A stretch of DNA of 64,000 nucleotides from Lichenicola sp965198655 (GTDB taxonomy: Bacteria; Pseudomonadota; Alphaproteobacteria; Acetobacterales; Acetobacteraceae): NCBI GenBank assembly GCA_965198655.1, contig OZ240668.1, positions 2,976,001-3,040,000 of the forward strand. The letters run 5' to 3'. Made by a program: the position numbers and the translations under genes. The notes beneath the pieces are model-generated. The model did no database searches and was not told the origin of the DNA. It saw nothing but the letters and a program-made list of their open reading frames with translations. Position 1 is the stretch's first letter; every line of letters begins with the position of its first letter. Shown one piece after another: positions 34,647 to 42,699 of the stretch.

Positions 34647-35564
34647 ATGGCCGATCGTCCCAGTTGGCGCGGGCAGCTTCGGCTGGCGCTGGTGTCCTGT
34701 CCGGTGGCGCTCTACAGCGTGCGCCAGCCCAAGGAGGAGCTGCACTTCCACTTCATCAACCCGCACACCGGCAACCGGGTGCGCATGGTGACGCAGGACT
34801 CCGAGACCGACGAGGAGCTGCAGCGCCGCGACCTGCAGCGCGGCTACGAGTTCAAGAAGGACCACTACGTCCTGCTGAACGAGGAGGACTTCGCCCGGGT
34901 GCGGATCGACAGCTCGGCCGTGCTGACCATCGACAAGTTCGTCCGCGCCGACAGCATCGACCCGATCTACTATGACGACAGCTACTACCTGGTGCCGGAC
35001 GGCGGTGGCCGCGACGCCGCGGACGACGTGTTCGTGGTGCTGCGCGAGGCGATCGCCAGGACCGGGCGGATCGCCCTGTCGCGCCTGGTGATCGCCAGGC
35101 GGGAGCGCGCGGTCGCCTTGATGCCGATGGACCGCGGCATCGTGCTGCACACCCTGCACGACACGCGCGAGATCACCGCGCCGACCAAGCTGTTCGAGGA
35201 CATTCCCGACACGGCACCGGACCAGGAGATGGTGGCGCTGGCGGTGCAGTTGATCGACCGGCAGACCGCGAAGTTCCAGCCGGGCGACATGGAGGATCGC
35301 TACGAGGCGCGGCTGCGCGAGGTGATCCAGGCCAAGCTCGACGGCGCGGAGGTGTCAGTGCCGGAGGAGGAGGAGGACCATGGCAACGTGGTCGACCTGA
35401 TGAGCGCGCTGCGGCGCAGCCTTGGCGAGCCGAAGGAACCGCCGGCGAGGAAGGCGGGACCGAAGGCGGCCGCGGCCAAGCCCAAGGCGGAAAAGACCGT
35501 GGCCAAGAAGGGTGCGGCTGAGAAGACTGCGGTGAAGACCGCCGCGAAGCGCAGGAGCGCCTGA
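34647..35564 (+). CDS. ku: Ku protein (NHEJ)
   Basis: The 305-residue Ku homodimer subunit binds DNA ends and recruits LigD. The core begins SWRGQLRLALVSCPVALYSV and includes FHFINPHTGNRVRM and YELKK-like GYEFKKDHYVLL. A lysine/alanine-rich tail (from about residue 265) resembles C-terminal extensions that bind DNA. AGGAAAGG precedes ATG 34647; ATG 34638 overlapping the ligD stop is the alternative. It forms a two-gene operon with ligD. Confidence 0.95.
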   Translation: MADRPSWRGQLRLALVSCPVALYSVRQPKEELHFHFINPHTGNRVRMVTQDSETDEELQRRDLQRGYEFKKDHYVLLNEEDFARVRIDSSAVLTIDKFVRADSIDPIYYDDSYYLVPDGGGRDAADDVFVVLREAIARTGRIALSRLVIARRERAVALMPMDRGIVLHTLHDTREITAPTKLFEDIPDTAPDQEMVALAVQLIDRQTAKFQPGDMEDRYEARLREVIQAKLDGAEVSVPEEEEDHGNVVDLMSALRRSLGEPKEPPARKAGPKAAAAKPKAEKTVAKKGAAEKTAVKTAAKRRSA

Positions 35565-35571
35565 CGAGGGC

Positions 35572-36948
35572 CTACGCCGCCGCAGCCTGAGCCGGCTCCG
35601 CGTCTGAGCCTGGTCCCGACGCGGGCTCGCCGAGCAGCCGGCGGAACAGCACGGCGACGCAGGCCAGCAGCAGCGTCGCCAGCCCGATCAGCCCGGCGTG
35701 CAGCAGCCAGAACCGGACGCTCGTTACCTGCCCCAGCAGCCCGGCCAGCCGCGCCACCGCGAGGTTAGCCAGGAACAGGTGCAGCACGTAGGCGTTCACC
35801 AGCGTCGCGGCCAGGGCGCGCGGCGCTAGCCGCGAGTACAGCGCCAGCCCGATCGGGTAGAGGTTGGAGAACCCGACGTCATTGACCAGGTGGAACGCGA
35901 GCGCCCAGCCGAGGCCGATGCGGTGTCCGCCCGCGCGCATCGACGCCAGGGCCAGCACCAGCGGCGCCAGCGCCAGGACCAGGCTGGCGCCGGTCATGCG
36001 CACGATCTCGTCCGGCAGGCGCCGCCGCCGGCCCCACCAGCGCCAGAACCCCATGGACAACAACAGGGTGGCGATGGCCAACAGCGCGTCGAGCGACACC
36101 AGCCAGCTGACCGGCATCGTCCAGCCGCCGAGGACGAGCGCGTAGTGCGCCGCCCCCCACAGCAGGTAGCCGTTGAACACCTCCATGTTGCCGACCGAGG
36201 CCAGGGCCAGCACCGGCAGCAGCGACACCAGCACCGCCAGCATCCGCCAGTCCGCCGCCGACAGCGGCGCGGCGGCAACGTGGCCGGCGCGCATCGGCTC
36301 CGGCGGCAGCCGGCGGCGGCCGGCGAGATAGGTCAGCAGCCCGGCCAGCATGCCGAGTGCCGCGGCCGCAAAGCCCCAGTGCCAGGCATAGCGCTCGCCG
36401 AGCGTGCCGCAGACCAGCGGCGCCGCCACCACCGCGATGGCGGTCAACAGGTTGTAGAGCTGGAACGCGTCACCCCGCCGCTGGTCCGACGGGCCATACA
36501 GCGCGCCCACCTGCGCCTTGAGGCTGCCGGCGCAGCCGAGCCCGGCCAACAGGCAGGCCAGTGCCAGCAGGAAGCTGGCGTCGAAGGCCAGCAGGGCGTG
36601 TCCCGCCGTCATCAGCACCGCACCCAGCACGATCGTGCGTGTCCGCCCGAGCAGCCGGTCGGCCAGCAGGCCGCCGAGCAGCGGCGTCGCCCAGATGAGC
36701 GCACCGTAGATCCCCACGATCGCCGAGGCCAGGGCGGTTCCCGGGAGCGGTCCCATCAGGACGGCGAGCCCGGCCCGGAACGGGCCGAAGCCCCAGATGC
36801 GCTCGACATGGCCCGGCTGGAGCAGCTCGGCGCTCATGTAGAGCACCAGCAGCGACTGCATGCCGTAGAGCGAGAAGCTGACCCAGCCCTCGGTGACGGC
36901 CAGCACCGCCAGCCCGCGCGGGTGACCGAAGAAGGAGCGGTCGGTCAC
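35572..36948 (-). CDS. POT-family (proton-coupled oligopeptide) transporter-like protein
   Basis: The 458-residue membrane protein with about 12-14 hydrophobic segments starts with the POT pattern FFGHPRGLAVL and YGMQSLLVLYM. The family's proton-coupling motif ExxERF reads EGWVSF, so the second glutamate and the arginine are replaced by valine and serine. The transporter may therefore be uncoupled or handle other substrates. It lies 16 bases downstream of an SDR gene and is probably co-transcribed with it. Confidence 0.8.
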   Translation of the reverse strand: MTDRSFFGHPRGLAVLAVTEGWVSFSLYGMQSLLVLYMSAELLQPGHVERIWGFGPFRAGLAVLMGPLPGTALASAIVGIYGALIWATPLLGGLLADRLLGRTRTIVLGAVLMTAGHALLAFDASFLLALACLLAGLGCAGSLKAQVGALYGPSDQRRGDAFQLYNLLTAIAVVAAPLVCGTLGERYAWHWGFAAAALGMLAGLLTYLAGRRRLPPEPMRAGHVAAAPLSAADWRMLAVLVSLLPVLALASVGNMEVFNGYLLWGAAHYALVLGGWTMPVSWLVSLDALLAIATLLLSMGFWRWWGRRRRLPDEIVRMTGASLVLALAPLVLALASMRAGGHRIGLGWALAFHLVNDVGFSNLYPIGLALYSRLAPRALAATLVNAYVLHLFLANLAVARLAGLLGQVTSVRFWLLHAGLIGLATLLLACVAVLFRRLLGEPASGPGSDAEPAQAAAA

Positions 36949-36964
36949 CCGGTCCGTACAGCGT

Positions 36965-37813
36965 TCAAACAGCCGGATAGTCGGTGGCCAGTCCCCGCTC
37001 GCGCCAAGCCTCGATCTCCTCCAGGCGCTGCCGCAGCCGCTTGGACACCGCGTCGTGTCCCCAGGCGCCCAGCACCAGGTGACGCGGCGGGTGATCGATC
37101 TCGGTGATGTGGATCATCGCTTCCGCCGCACGCACCGGGTCGCCGGCCTGCTTGCCGCTGATGTCGGCGGTGCTCTTCAGCCGCGCGCCGGCGGTCTCGG
37201 CGTAGTCGGCGATCCGGTTCGGGGTCTGCTTCAGCGAGCGTCCGGCCCAGTCGGTGCGGAACGGGCCCGGCTCGACGCAGGTGACCTTGATGCCGAGCGG
37301 CGCCGTCTCGATGGCGAGCGCGTCCGACCAGCCTTCCACCGCGTGCTTGCTGGCAGCGTAGTAGCCCGAGCCCGGGAAGCCGACCAGGCCGGCCACCGAG
37401 GTGATGTTGATGACGTGCCCGCTCTTCTGCGCCCGCATGGTCGGCAGCACGGCGCGGGTCAGCGCGAACAGGCCGAACACGTTGGCGTCGAACTGGGCGC
37501 GGATCTCCGCCTCGACGCCTTCCTCGGCGGAGGCCTGGTAGCCGTAGCCGGCGTTGTTCACCAGCACGTCGATGCGGCCGTAACGCTCCAGCGCCGCCGC
37601 CACGCCGGCCTCGACCTGACCCTGATCGGTGACGTCGAGCCCGAGCGGGAGGCCGCGATCGCCCGCACCCTCGACCAGCGAGGCGACGCGGCCGGCGTCC
37701 CGGGCGGTCACGACCGCGCGCCAGCCGCGCCCCAGGACCAGCTTTGCCAACTCGAGGCCGAAGCCGGTGGAACAGCCGGTGATGAACCAGACCGGAGATG
37801 TGTCGGATGCCAT
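36965..37813 (-). CDS. Short-chain dehydrogenase/reductase
   Basis: This 282-residue classical SDR has the cofactor loop TGCSTGFG, NNAGYGY, catalytic serine in ITSVAGL and YxxxK as YYAASK. ARDAGR after the second strand suggests an NADP preference. Residues after 200 form a longer C-terminal extension common in the bacterial SDRs annotated as oxidoreductases of unknown substrate. It precedes the POT-like transporter gene. Confidence 0.85.
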   Translation of the reverse strand: MASDTSPVWFITGCSTGFGLELAKLVLGRGWRAVVTARDAGRVASLVEGAGDRGLPLGLDVTDQGQVEAGVAAALERYGRIDVLVNNAGYGYQASAEEGVEAEIRAQFDANVFGLFALTRAVLPTMRAQKSGHVINITSVAGLVGFPGSGYYAASKHAVEGWSDALAIETAPLGIKVTCVEPGPFRTDWAGRSLKQTPNRIADYAETAGARLKSTADISGKQAGDPVRAAEAMIHITEIDHPPRHLVLGAWGHDAVSKRLRQRLEEIEAWRERGLATDYPAV

Positions 37814-37948
37814 GGTCGTTCCTCAGCGCTCGTCGGGAGCGACAACGAACCGGCACCCCCCTGCGGTTCCCGTTCCCATGCCGGGTGCGGGCAGGCAGGC
37901 ATCCGTGGTAGTCCTGTCGACGGTCGTCCCGACCCCTGGAGAAGCACG

Positions 37949-38116
37949 GTGAACCTGCCCGCCGCCTCTGCCGTCCTCCTTGTCCTCGCGGCCCTGTCCG
38001 GCTGCGACGACGGCTTCCAGCCGCGTCAGATCACCAGGCAGCAGGCGACCACCGGCATGCCGCCGTCGACCGGCACGCTTCCGAACGGGGTGATCGGTAA
38101 CTCCGAGACCAAGTAG
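37949..38116 (+). CDS. Small lipoprotein
   Basis: A 55-residue protein starts at GTG 37949 with GGAGAAG a few bases upstream. Residues 1-19 are a lipoprotein signal ending in the lipobox LSGC. The mature part is short, polar and rich in Thr, Gln and Pro, with no known domain. The signal sequence plus ribosome-binding site support it as real. Confidence 0.65.
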   Translation: MNLPAASAVLLVLAALSGCDDGFQPRQITRQQATTGMPPSTGTLPNGVIGNSETK

Positions 38117-38275
38117 CAGCCTCGACGCGGACCCGGGCGTCCGGCGCCGGGCCGGGGCTCCGTCTCGACCCGCACCCGGTTCGCCGCTAACGTTTCGCGC
38201 ACGGGCCGGACGGACGCGTGCGGGACGATACGCGGCGCGATCGATCCCGAAAGGCCGCACCTGCCGGAGTTTTCC

Positions 38276-39781
38276 ATGCCATCCAGAAGCCTGGTCGTCT
38301 TCCGGACCCATTTCGTGGATCAGCGCCTGCTCGACTTCATCGGCCTGATCACCGCGGCGCCCGACTACGAGGTGGTGGTCGCCGTCGACGAGATCAGCCG
38401 CACGATCGACACGCACGGGCTGCCCAAGCTGTCGATGAACGCGGCGGCGTTCGAGGCACTCGGCCTCTACACCGAGCTCGGCGACATGCTGTGGCGCTGC
38501 GGCGACTACCCGCTCTACCTGGCGCGACAGGCCTATCCGGACGCCGCCCATTACTGGCTGATCGAGTACGACGTCGCCATCAACCGGCCTGACCCGGCCG
38601 GCTTCTTCCGTGAGTTCGACGACGCGCACGCGCAGGATTTCCTGTCCACCCACTTCCGCGAGCGCGAGTCGTGGTGGGACTGGGGCGACCCGATGCAGGG
38701 CGAGTACACCGTGGTCTGGCGGTCCTACTTCCCGCTGGTCAGGCTGTCCGGACGGGCGATCGACTTCCTGCTGCAGCGACGGCGGCTGGCCTCGACCAGG
38801 ATCATGGCCATCGCGCCGCAGTTCAGGCCGAGCTGGCCGAACGACGAGGCCTTCGTCGCCTGCGAGCTGCATTACAACGGCTTCGACTGCGCCGACTTCG
38901 CGATCTTGGCCGACTGCTACGACCGCACCACCTTCTTTAACGACGTGCTGGTCCATCCCGACCACCTGCCGCCGCATGATGGCAAGATCTACCACATGGT
39001 CCGTTGGGACATGCACTACCTCAAGGCGGTGCGGCCGGGCCTGAACGGGTCCGAACGGCCGACGCTGCGCGACCTGGTCGACCTGTCCGAGACCGGCCTG
39101 TCCCACGAGCAGATCCTGCCGGTGCTGCGCGACCAGATCGTGTCCGCGCTCGGCACCAGCGGCGACACCCCCGAACGAACGCTGGCGCCGGACGGACCGG
39201 TCATGGCGTTGCTGGCCGACAGGCCGCTGGCGCCGGTTCTCCAGGCGGTGGTGATGGCGTTGGCGCGGCTGCGCATGCGGTCCTCGATCGACGCGCTGGC
39301 CCTGCTGGCCCGGCAGCGCGGCTGGCCCCTAATCGAGCAGTTCTCGAACATGGCCCTGGCCCGGCCGGCCTGGCAAAGCTCGGTCTGCGTGTGGTCGAGG
39401 CACCGGAACTATCGGCTGGACGCCGAGGGCGGCAACGACGGCGACTGTGGCGTCGACTACGGCTTCCATACGGAGGACGAGGCGGACGGCTACTGGACGG
39501 TCGACCTGCAGCGGCGCGTGCTGCTGACCGAGGTGCGTATCTACAACCGGGTCAGGTTCGCCGAGCGCCTCAACGGCTTCCGCCTGCTGGCCTCGCTGGG
39601 CGACGATACCTGGCACCTGGCCTATCGGAGCCCGCCGGAGGTCGACCTCGCGCGGGCGACGGAGGAGCCGATCAGGATCGCGCTGTTCACGCCGGCCAAG
39701 CTGCTCCGGGTCGAGTCGGCGCAGCACGGGTTCTTCCACTTCCGGGAGCTTGAGGCCTACGGCACGCCGGCTCCGGGCTAG
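38276..39781 (+). CDS. Glycosyltransferase-like protein with C-terminal discoidin (F5/8 C) domain
   Basis: The 501-residue protein has an N-terminal alpha/beta part (LVVFRTHFVDQRLLDFI, then YEVVVAVDE and HYWLIEYDVAI with a DXD-like turn) that resembles nucleotide-sugar transferases, although I cannot name the family. From about residue 360 a discoidin/CBM32-like module follows: ARPAWQSSVCVWSRHRNYRL, then YWTVDLQRRVLLTEVRIYNR. GGAG lies 8 bases before ATG 38276. There is no signal peptide, so it probably acts in the cytoplasm. It stands alone, and a repeat copy starts at its stop codon. Confidence 0.65.
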   Translation: MPSRSLVVFRTHFVDQRLLDFIGLITAAPDYEVVVAVDEISRTIDTHGLPKLSMNAAAFEALGLYTELGDMLWRCGDYPLYLARQAYPDAAHYWLIEYDVAINRPDPAGFFREFDDAHAQDFLSTHFRERESWWDWGDPMQGEYTVVWRSYFPLVRLSGRAIDFLLQRRRLASTRIMAIAPQFRPSWPNDEAFVACELHYNGFDCADFAILADCYDRTTFFNDVLVHPDHLPPHDGKIYHMVRWDMHYLKAVRPGLNGSERPTLRDLVDLSETGLSHEQILPVLRDQIVSALGTSGDTPERTLAPDGPVMALLADRPLAPVLQAVVMALARLRMRSSIDALALLARQRGWPLIEQFSNMALARPAWQSSVCVWSRHRNYRLDAEGGNDGDCGVDYGFHTEDEADGYWTVDLQRRVLLTEVRIYNRVRFAERLNGFRLLASLGDDTWHLAYRSPPEVDLARATEEPIRIALFTPAKLLRVESAQHGFFHFRELEAYGTPAPG

Positions 39782-39944
39782 GAAGCAAGGCCAGGGCTCT
39801 GCCCATCGATCTGCTTCGCAGCACCGATCTGCTTCGCAGCTCGGTCCGCTGGGGCCGGAGGCCCCAGACCCCTATGACTTAAGAATTGGGTTTGAAGGGC
39901 TTTGCCCTTCATGGGGTCCAGGGGCAAAAACCCCTGGCCTTCGC
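39782..39944 (+). repeat. Dispersed compound-hairpin repeat, copy D
   Basis: This full-length copy begins directly after the stop of the discoidin-domain gene and ends five bases before the DUF3297 stop, between convergent genes. It has two CTGC-ttc-GCAG hairpins, GGGGCC-ggag-GGCCCC, AAGGGC-ttt-GCCCTT and AGGGGC-aaaaa-GCCCCT. Its position suggests that it serves as a shared terminator for both genes. Confidence 0.88.
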
Positions 39945-39948
39945 CCAA

Positions 39949-40218
39949 CTAGATATCGCTCCCCGGATGAGCGTCGGCCGGGGCCTCGTCGCGCAGGTAG
40001 GGTTCCACCACGCCTTGCAGCTTCATGGTCATCGGGCTGCCGTCGCGGGCCACCGTCTTGCCAACCGCGACGCGGACCCAGCCTTCGCTGACGCAGTACT
40101 CCTCGACGTTGGTCTTCTCGACCCCGTTGAAGCGGATGCCGATGCCGCGCGCGAGCAGGGCCTCGTCGAAGTGCGGGCTCTTCGGGTTGATGGCCAGGCG
40201 GTCGGGCAAGGTGGTCAT
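39949..40218 (-). CDS. DUF3297 family protein
   Basis: This 89-residue protein matches the conserved DUF3297 core: PDRLAINPKSPHFDEALL, GIGIRFNGVEKTNVEEYCVS and GWVRVAVGKTV. The function is unknown; the family is small, soluble and common in alpha- and gammaproteobacteria. Its ATG overlaps the stop of the NCS1 permease gene (ATGA), so it is translated from the same message. Confidence 0.9.
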   Translation of the reverse strand: MTTLPDRLAINPKSPHFDEALLARGIGIRFNGVEKTNVEEYCVSEGWVRVAVGKTVARDGSPMTMKLQGVVEPYLRDEAPADAHPGSDI

Positions 40219-41579
40219 GGCGCGGTTCCGGTGTTGACGAGGACGGGCTTGCCTGCCCGGGCGGCGGCTGCATAGCACAGACCGGCCGCCATGAAGCCCA
40301 CGTAGTAGCCGATGTCGGCGCCGCCCAGCAGGCGCGCCAGCGGGCCGGTGTAAAGGTCGCTGACCGAGAACAGCGCGATCGTGAGCACGGCCGTGACCAG
40401 GAAGATGGTGGCGCCCCGCGTCCATCCCGGCGGGTCGAGCGAGTGCTGCCGGTGCCCGACCAGGTACCAGTCGGCCAGCACGATGCCGATCCAGGGCGCG
40501 ATCCAGTACAGCGTGGCCACCAGGTAGCCGGTGTAGAGGTCGGCGTAGCGTCCGGCGCCGGCCACGGCCAGGAGGTAGCCCAGGCTCGCGGTCACCACCG
40601 CGGCGAGCACCCGCGGCACCCGGATGCCGGCCGAGATCAGGCTGTAGCTGGCGGTGTTGTCGTTGACAGAGTTGCCGGTGATTGAGGACAGCGCGATCGC
40701 CGCCAGCACCACCGGGCCGAGCGGCCCGGCGCCATGCTGCAGGCTCCCGATCACCGCGATCGGCGACGCCTCGCCGATCCCCCGTGCGGTCAGCAGCCCG
40801 AGCACCTGGAACGGCACGGCGGAGCCGAGCAGGCCGGCCAGCGCCAGCCACACCACTCGTGCGGGTGGTGTGTCGGCGGGAAGGTAGCGGGTGTAGTCCG
40901 ACGAGTAGGACGCCCAGGACAGGTTGAAGCTGGCCAGGATCGCGGTCGCCAGCACGAAGGTGGCGAGCCGCGGCGGGTGCGCCGCCGCCGGCATGCCGCC
41001 GGCCCGGACCAGCACCAGCAGCCCGATTGCGCCCAGCACCACCAGCAGCAGCCCGCCCAGGTATTTCTGCAGCGCCTGCACCACGTGGTGCCCGTAGACG
41101 CTGGCCACCATCTGCAGCAGCGCCAGCACGCCCAGCGCCAGGGGGAACGGCACTCCGGTGCCGCCCAGCGCCAGCAGCGCGATCAGCGCGGCGGCGGCCG
41201 GCACGTTGTTCACCGCGTCCCAGCCGATGCAGTAGATCCAGTTCAGGAACGCGGGCAGGCGCAGGCCGACCCGACCGAGCGCACGGCGCGAGGCTTCCAT
41301 CTGCGGCAACCCGGTCTGCGGCCCGATCGCCGCCGCCAGCGCCACCGGCACCGCGCCCAGCAGGTTGCCGATCGCGATCGCGGCCAGGCCCCACCAGGCG
41401 TCGAGCCCGAGATGCACCAGCAGCACGCCGGTCACCCATCCGCCCGGGCCGAGATTGGGCGAGAAATGGCTCCAGAACACGCGGTCGAGCCGCATGGTCT
41501 TCTGCGCGTCCGGCACCGGCGACGACACCGCGTCGGCGCCGGTGCCCTCCATCGCCGCCATCCAGATCCTGCCGGCCAT
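40215..41579 (-). CDS. NCS1 (cytosine/purine-type) permease
   Basis: The 454-residue inner-membrane permease has about 12 hydrophobic segments and NCS1 features: WSHFSPNLGPGGWVTGVLL, GPQTGLPQMEASR, YSSDYTRYLP and GNSVNDNTASYSL. It probably imports a nucleobase or a related vitamin precursor with protons or sodium. ATG 41579 was chosen; ATG 41561 is also possible, and the longer open frame upstream lacks homology. No catabolic gene is nearby to define the substrate. Confidence 0.87.
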   Translation of the reverse strand: MAGRIWMAAMEGTGADAVSSPVPDAQKTMRLDRVFWSHFSPNLGPGGWVTGVLLVHLGLDAWWGLAAIAIGNLLGAVPVALAAAIGPQTGLPQMEASRRALGRVGLRLPAFLNWIYCIGWDAVNNVPAAAALIALLALGGTGVPFPLALGVLALLQMVASVYGHHVVQALQKYLGGLLLVVLGAIGLLVLVRAGGMPAAAHPPRLATFVLATAILASFNLSWASYSSDYTRYLPADTPPARVVWLALAGLLGSAVPFQVLGLLTARGIGEASPIAVIGSLQHGAGPLGPVVLAAIALSSITGNSVNDNTASYSLISAGIRVPRVLAAVVTASLGYLLAVAGAGRYADLYTGYLVATLYWIAPWIGIVLADWYLVGHRQHSLDPPGWTRGATIFLVTAVLTIALFSVSDLYTGPLARLLGGADIGYYVGFMAAGLCYAAAARAGKPVLVNTGTAP

Positions 41580-41684
41580 CGCCGCTCCACGCGCTGATGG
41601 GCCATGGTGACAGAGCGCTGGGGCGAAATGAACAACGCTCCCGGCCAAGCGTTTGGCTTCGGTCACACGATGGAGCACACGCGC

Positions 41685-42110
41685 ATGGACAAGTATGGAT
41701 CCGCCGTCTGGGAAGGCGGCCTGAGGGACGGCAAGGGCCAGGTCAGCACGGAGAGCGGCGTGCTCAGCGCCTCGCCCTACGGCTTCAACACCCGGTTCGA
41801 GGGCAAGAAGGGCACCAACCCAGAGGAGCTAATCGCGGCGGCGCATGCCAGTTGCTTCGCCATGGCGCTGTCGATGATCCTGGGCGAGGCCGGGTTCACC
41901 GCCACACGCATGGACAGCAAGGCGGTGGTCACCCTGGACAAGGTGGCGGACGGCTTCGCGGTGACCAAGTCGCATCTGACCTTGTCGGCGTCGATCCCCA
42001 ACATCGACCAGGCGCAGTTCGCCGAGCTGGCGGGCAAGGCTAAGGCCGGCTGCCCGATCTCCAAGCTGCTGAACGCCGAGATCAGCCTGGACGCCACCCT
42101 GTCGTCATAG
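41685..42110 (+). CDS. osmC: OsmC-family peroxiredoxin
   Basis: This 141-residue OsmC-type peroxidase has the paired cysteines in HASCFAMALSMIL and AKAGCPISKLLN and the glutamate in NPEELIAAAHASC. It would reduce organic hydroperoxides; it is a different subfamily from the Ohr at 13.8 kb. ATG 41685 starts the conserved sequence; in-frame ATG 41670 is an alternative. It diverges from the NCS1 permease. Confidence 0.92.
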   Translation: MDKYGSAVWEGGLRDGKGQVSTESGVLSASPYGFNTRFEGKKGTNPEELIAAAHASCFAMALSMILGEAGFTATRMDSKAVVTLDKVADGFAVTKSHLTLSASIPNIDQAQFAELAGKAKAGCPISKLLNAEISLDATLSS

Positions 42111-42154
42111 CGACCGTTGGCGGCGACGGCTGGAATGCCGTCGCCGCCGGATCC

Positions 42155-42529
42155 TCAGCGGCGCGGGCGCATGCCCCGGGCGCTGGCCACGTCCAGTACG
42201 CCGATCAGTGTCACCATCAGCAGCGCCAGGGTGCGGTTGCCCCTGCCCGGCCTGCCGCGTCCGTAGCCGCCGACCAGGCTGGCGAGGTCCAGCGCGTCGC
42301 CGCCGACGCGGCCCCACACCCAGGGCGTAGGGTCGGAGGCGCGCAACAGGCCGATCCCGGTCGCGATCTCGCGCAGGCCGTAGAACCGGGCCATGCCGGT
42401 GCGTCGGCCGCCCATCAGCCCGAGCAGCCGCCCCGCCCCGGCGAGCTCCGCCGCACCCAGTCCGATGCTGAGCCAGCCCAGCGCGTTGGCGGTACGGCTG
42501 GCGGTGGGACGGGTCATGGTGGTGCTCAT
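42155..42529 (-). CDS. Small membrane protein
   Basis: The 124-residue protein has 3-4 hydrophobic segments (ALGWLSIGLGAAELAGAGRL; GLREIATGIGLL; LALLMVTLIGVLDV) and a conserved-looking GRVGGDALDLASLVGGYGRG. It resembles the membrane part of proteins often annotated as cyclase/dehydrase, but I cannot assign a function. ATG 42529 has GAGGA about 8 bases upstream. It diverges from ahcY. Confidence 0.7.
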   Translation of the reverse strand: MSTTMTRPTASRTANALGWLSIGLGAAELAGAGRLLGLMGGRRTGMARFYGLREIATGIGLLRASDPTPWVWGRVGGDALDLASLVGGYGRGRPGRGNRTLALLMVTLIGVLDVASARGMRPRR

Positions 42530-42699
42530 GGTGCGGTTCCTCGGCAGGCGAACGGTTGATCCGGTCCCTCGGGATGAAGACGCGGGCCGGGCCGTCGGGA
42601 TGCAGCATGGCCGCCCTTGGCGCGGACGCGGTTCCGCTTTCCGCCGGCGCGGGATATACCGCCGCACGATCCAACGTCGCGAAACGCCAAGGACCCGTC

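Noticed and set aside
42600..42699. SAH or SAM riboswitch upstream of ahcY
   Set aside because: I could not find the conserved core sequences; only a normal ribosome-binding site is visible.
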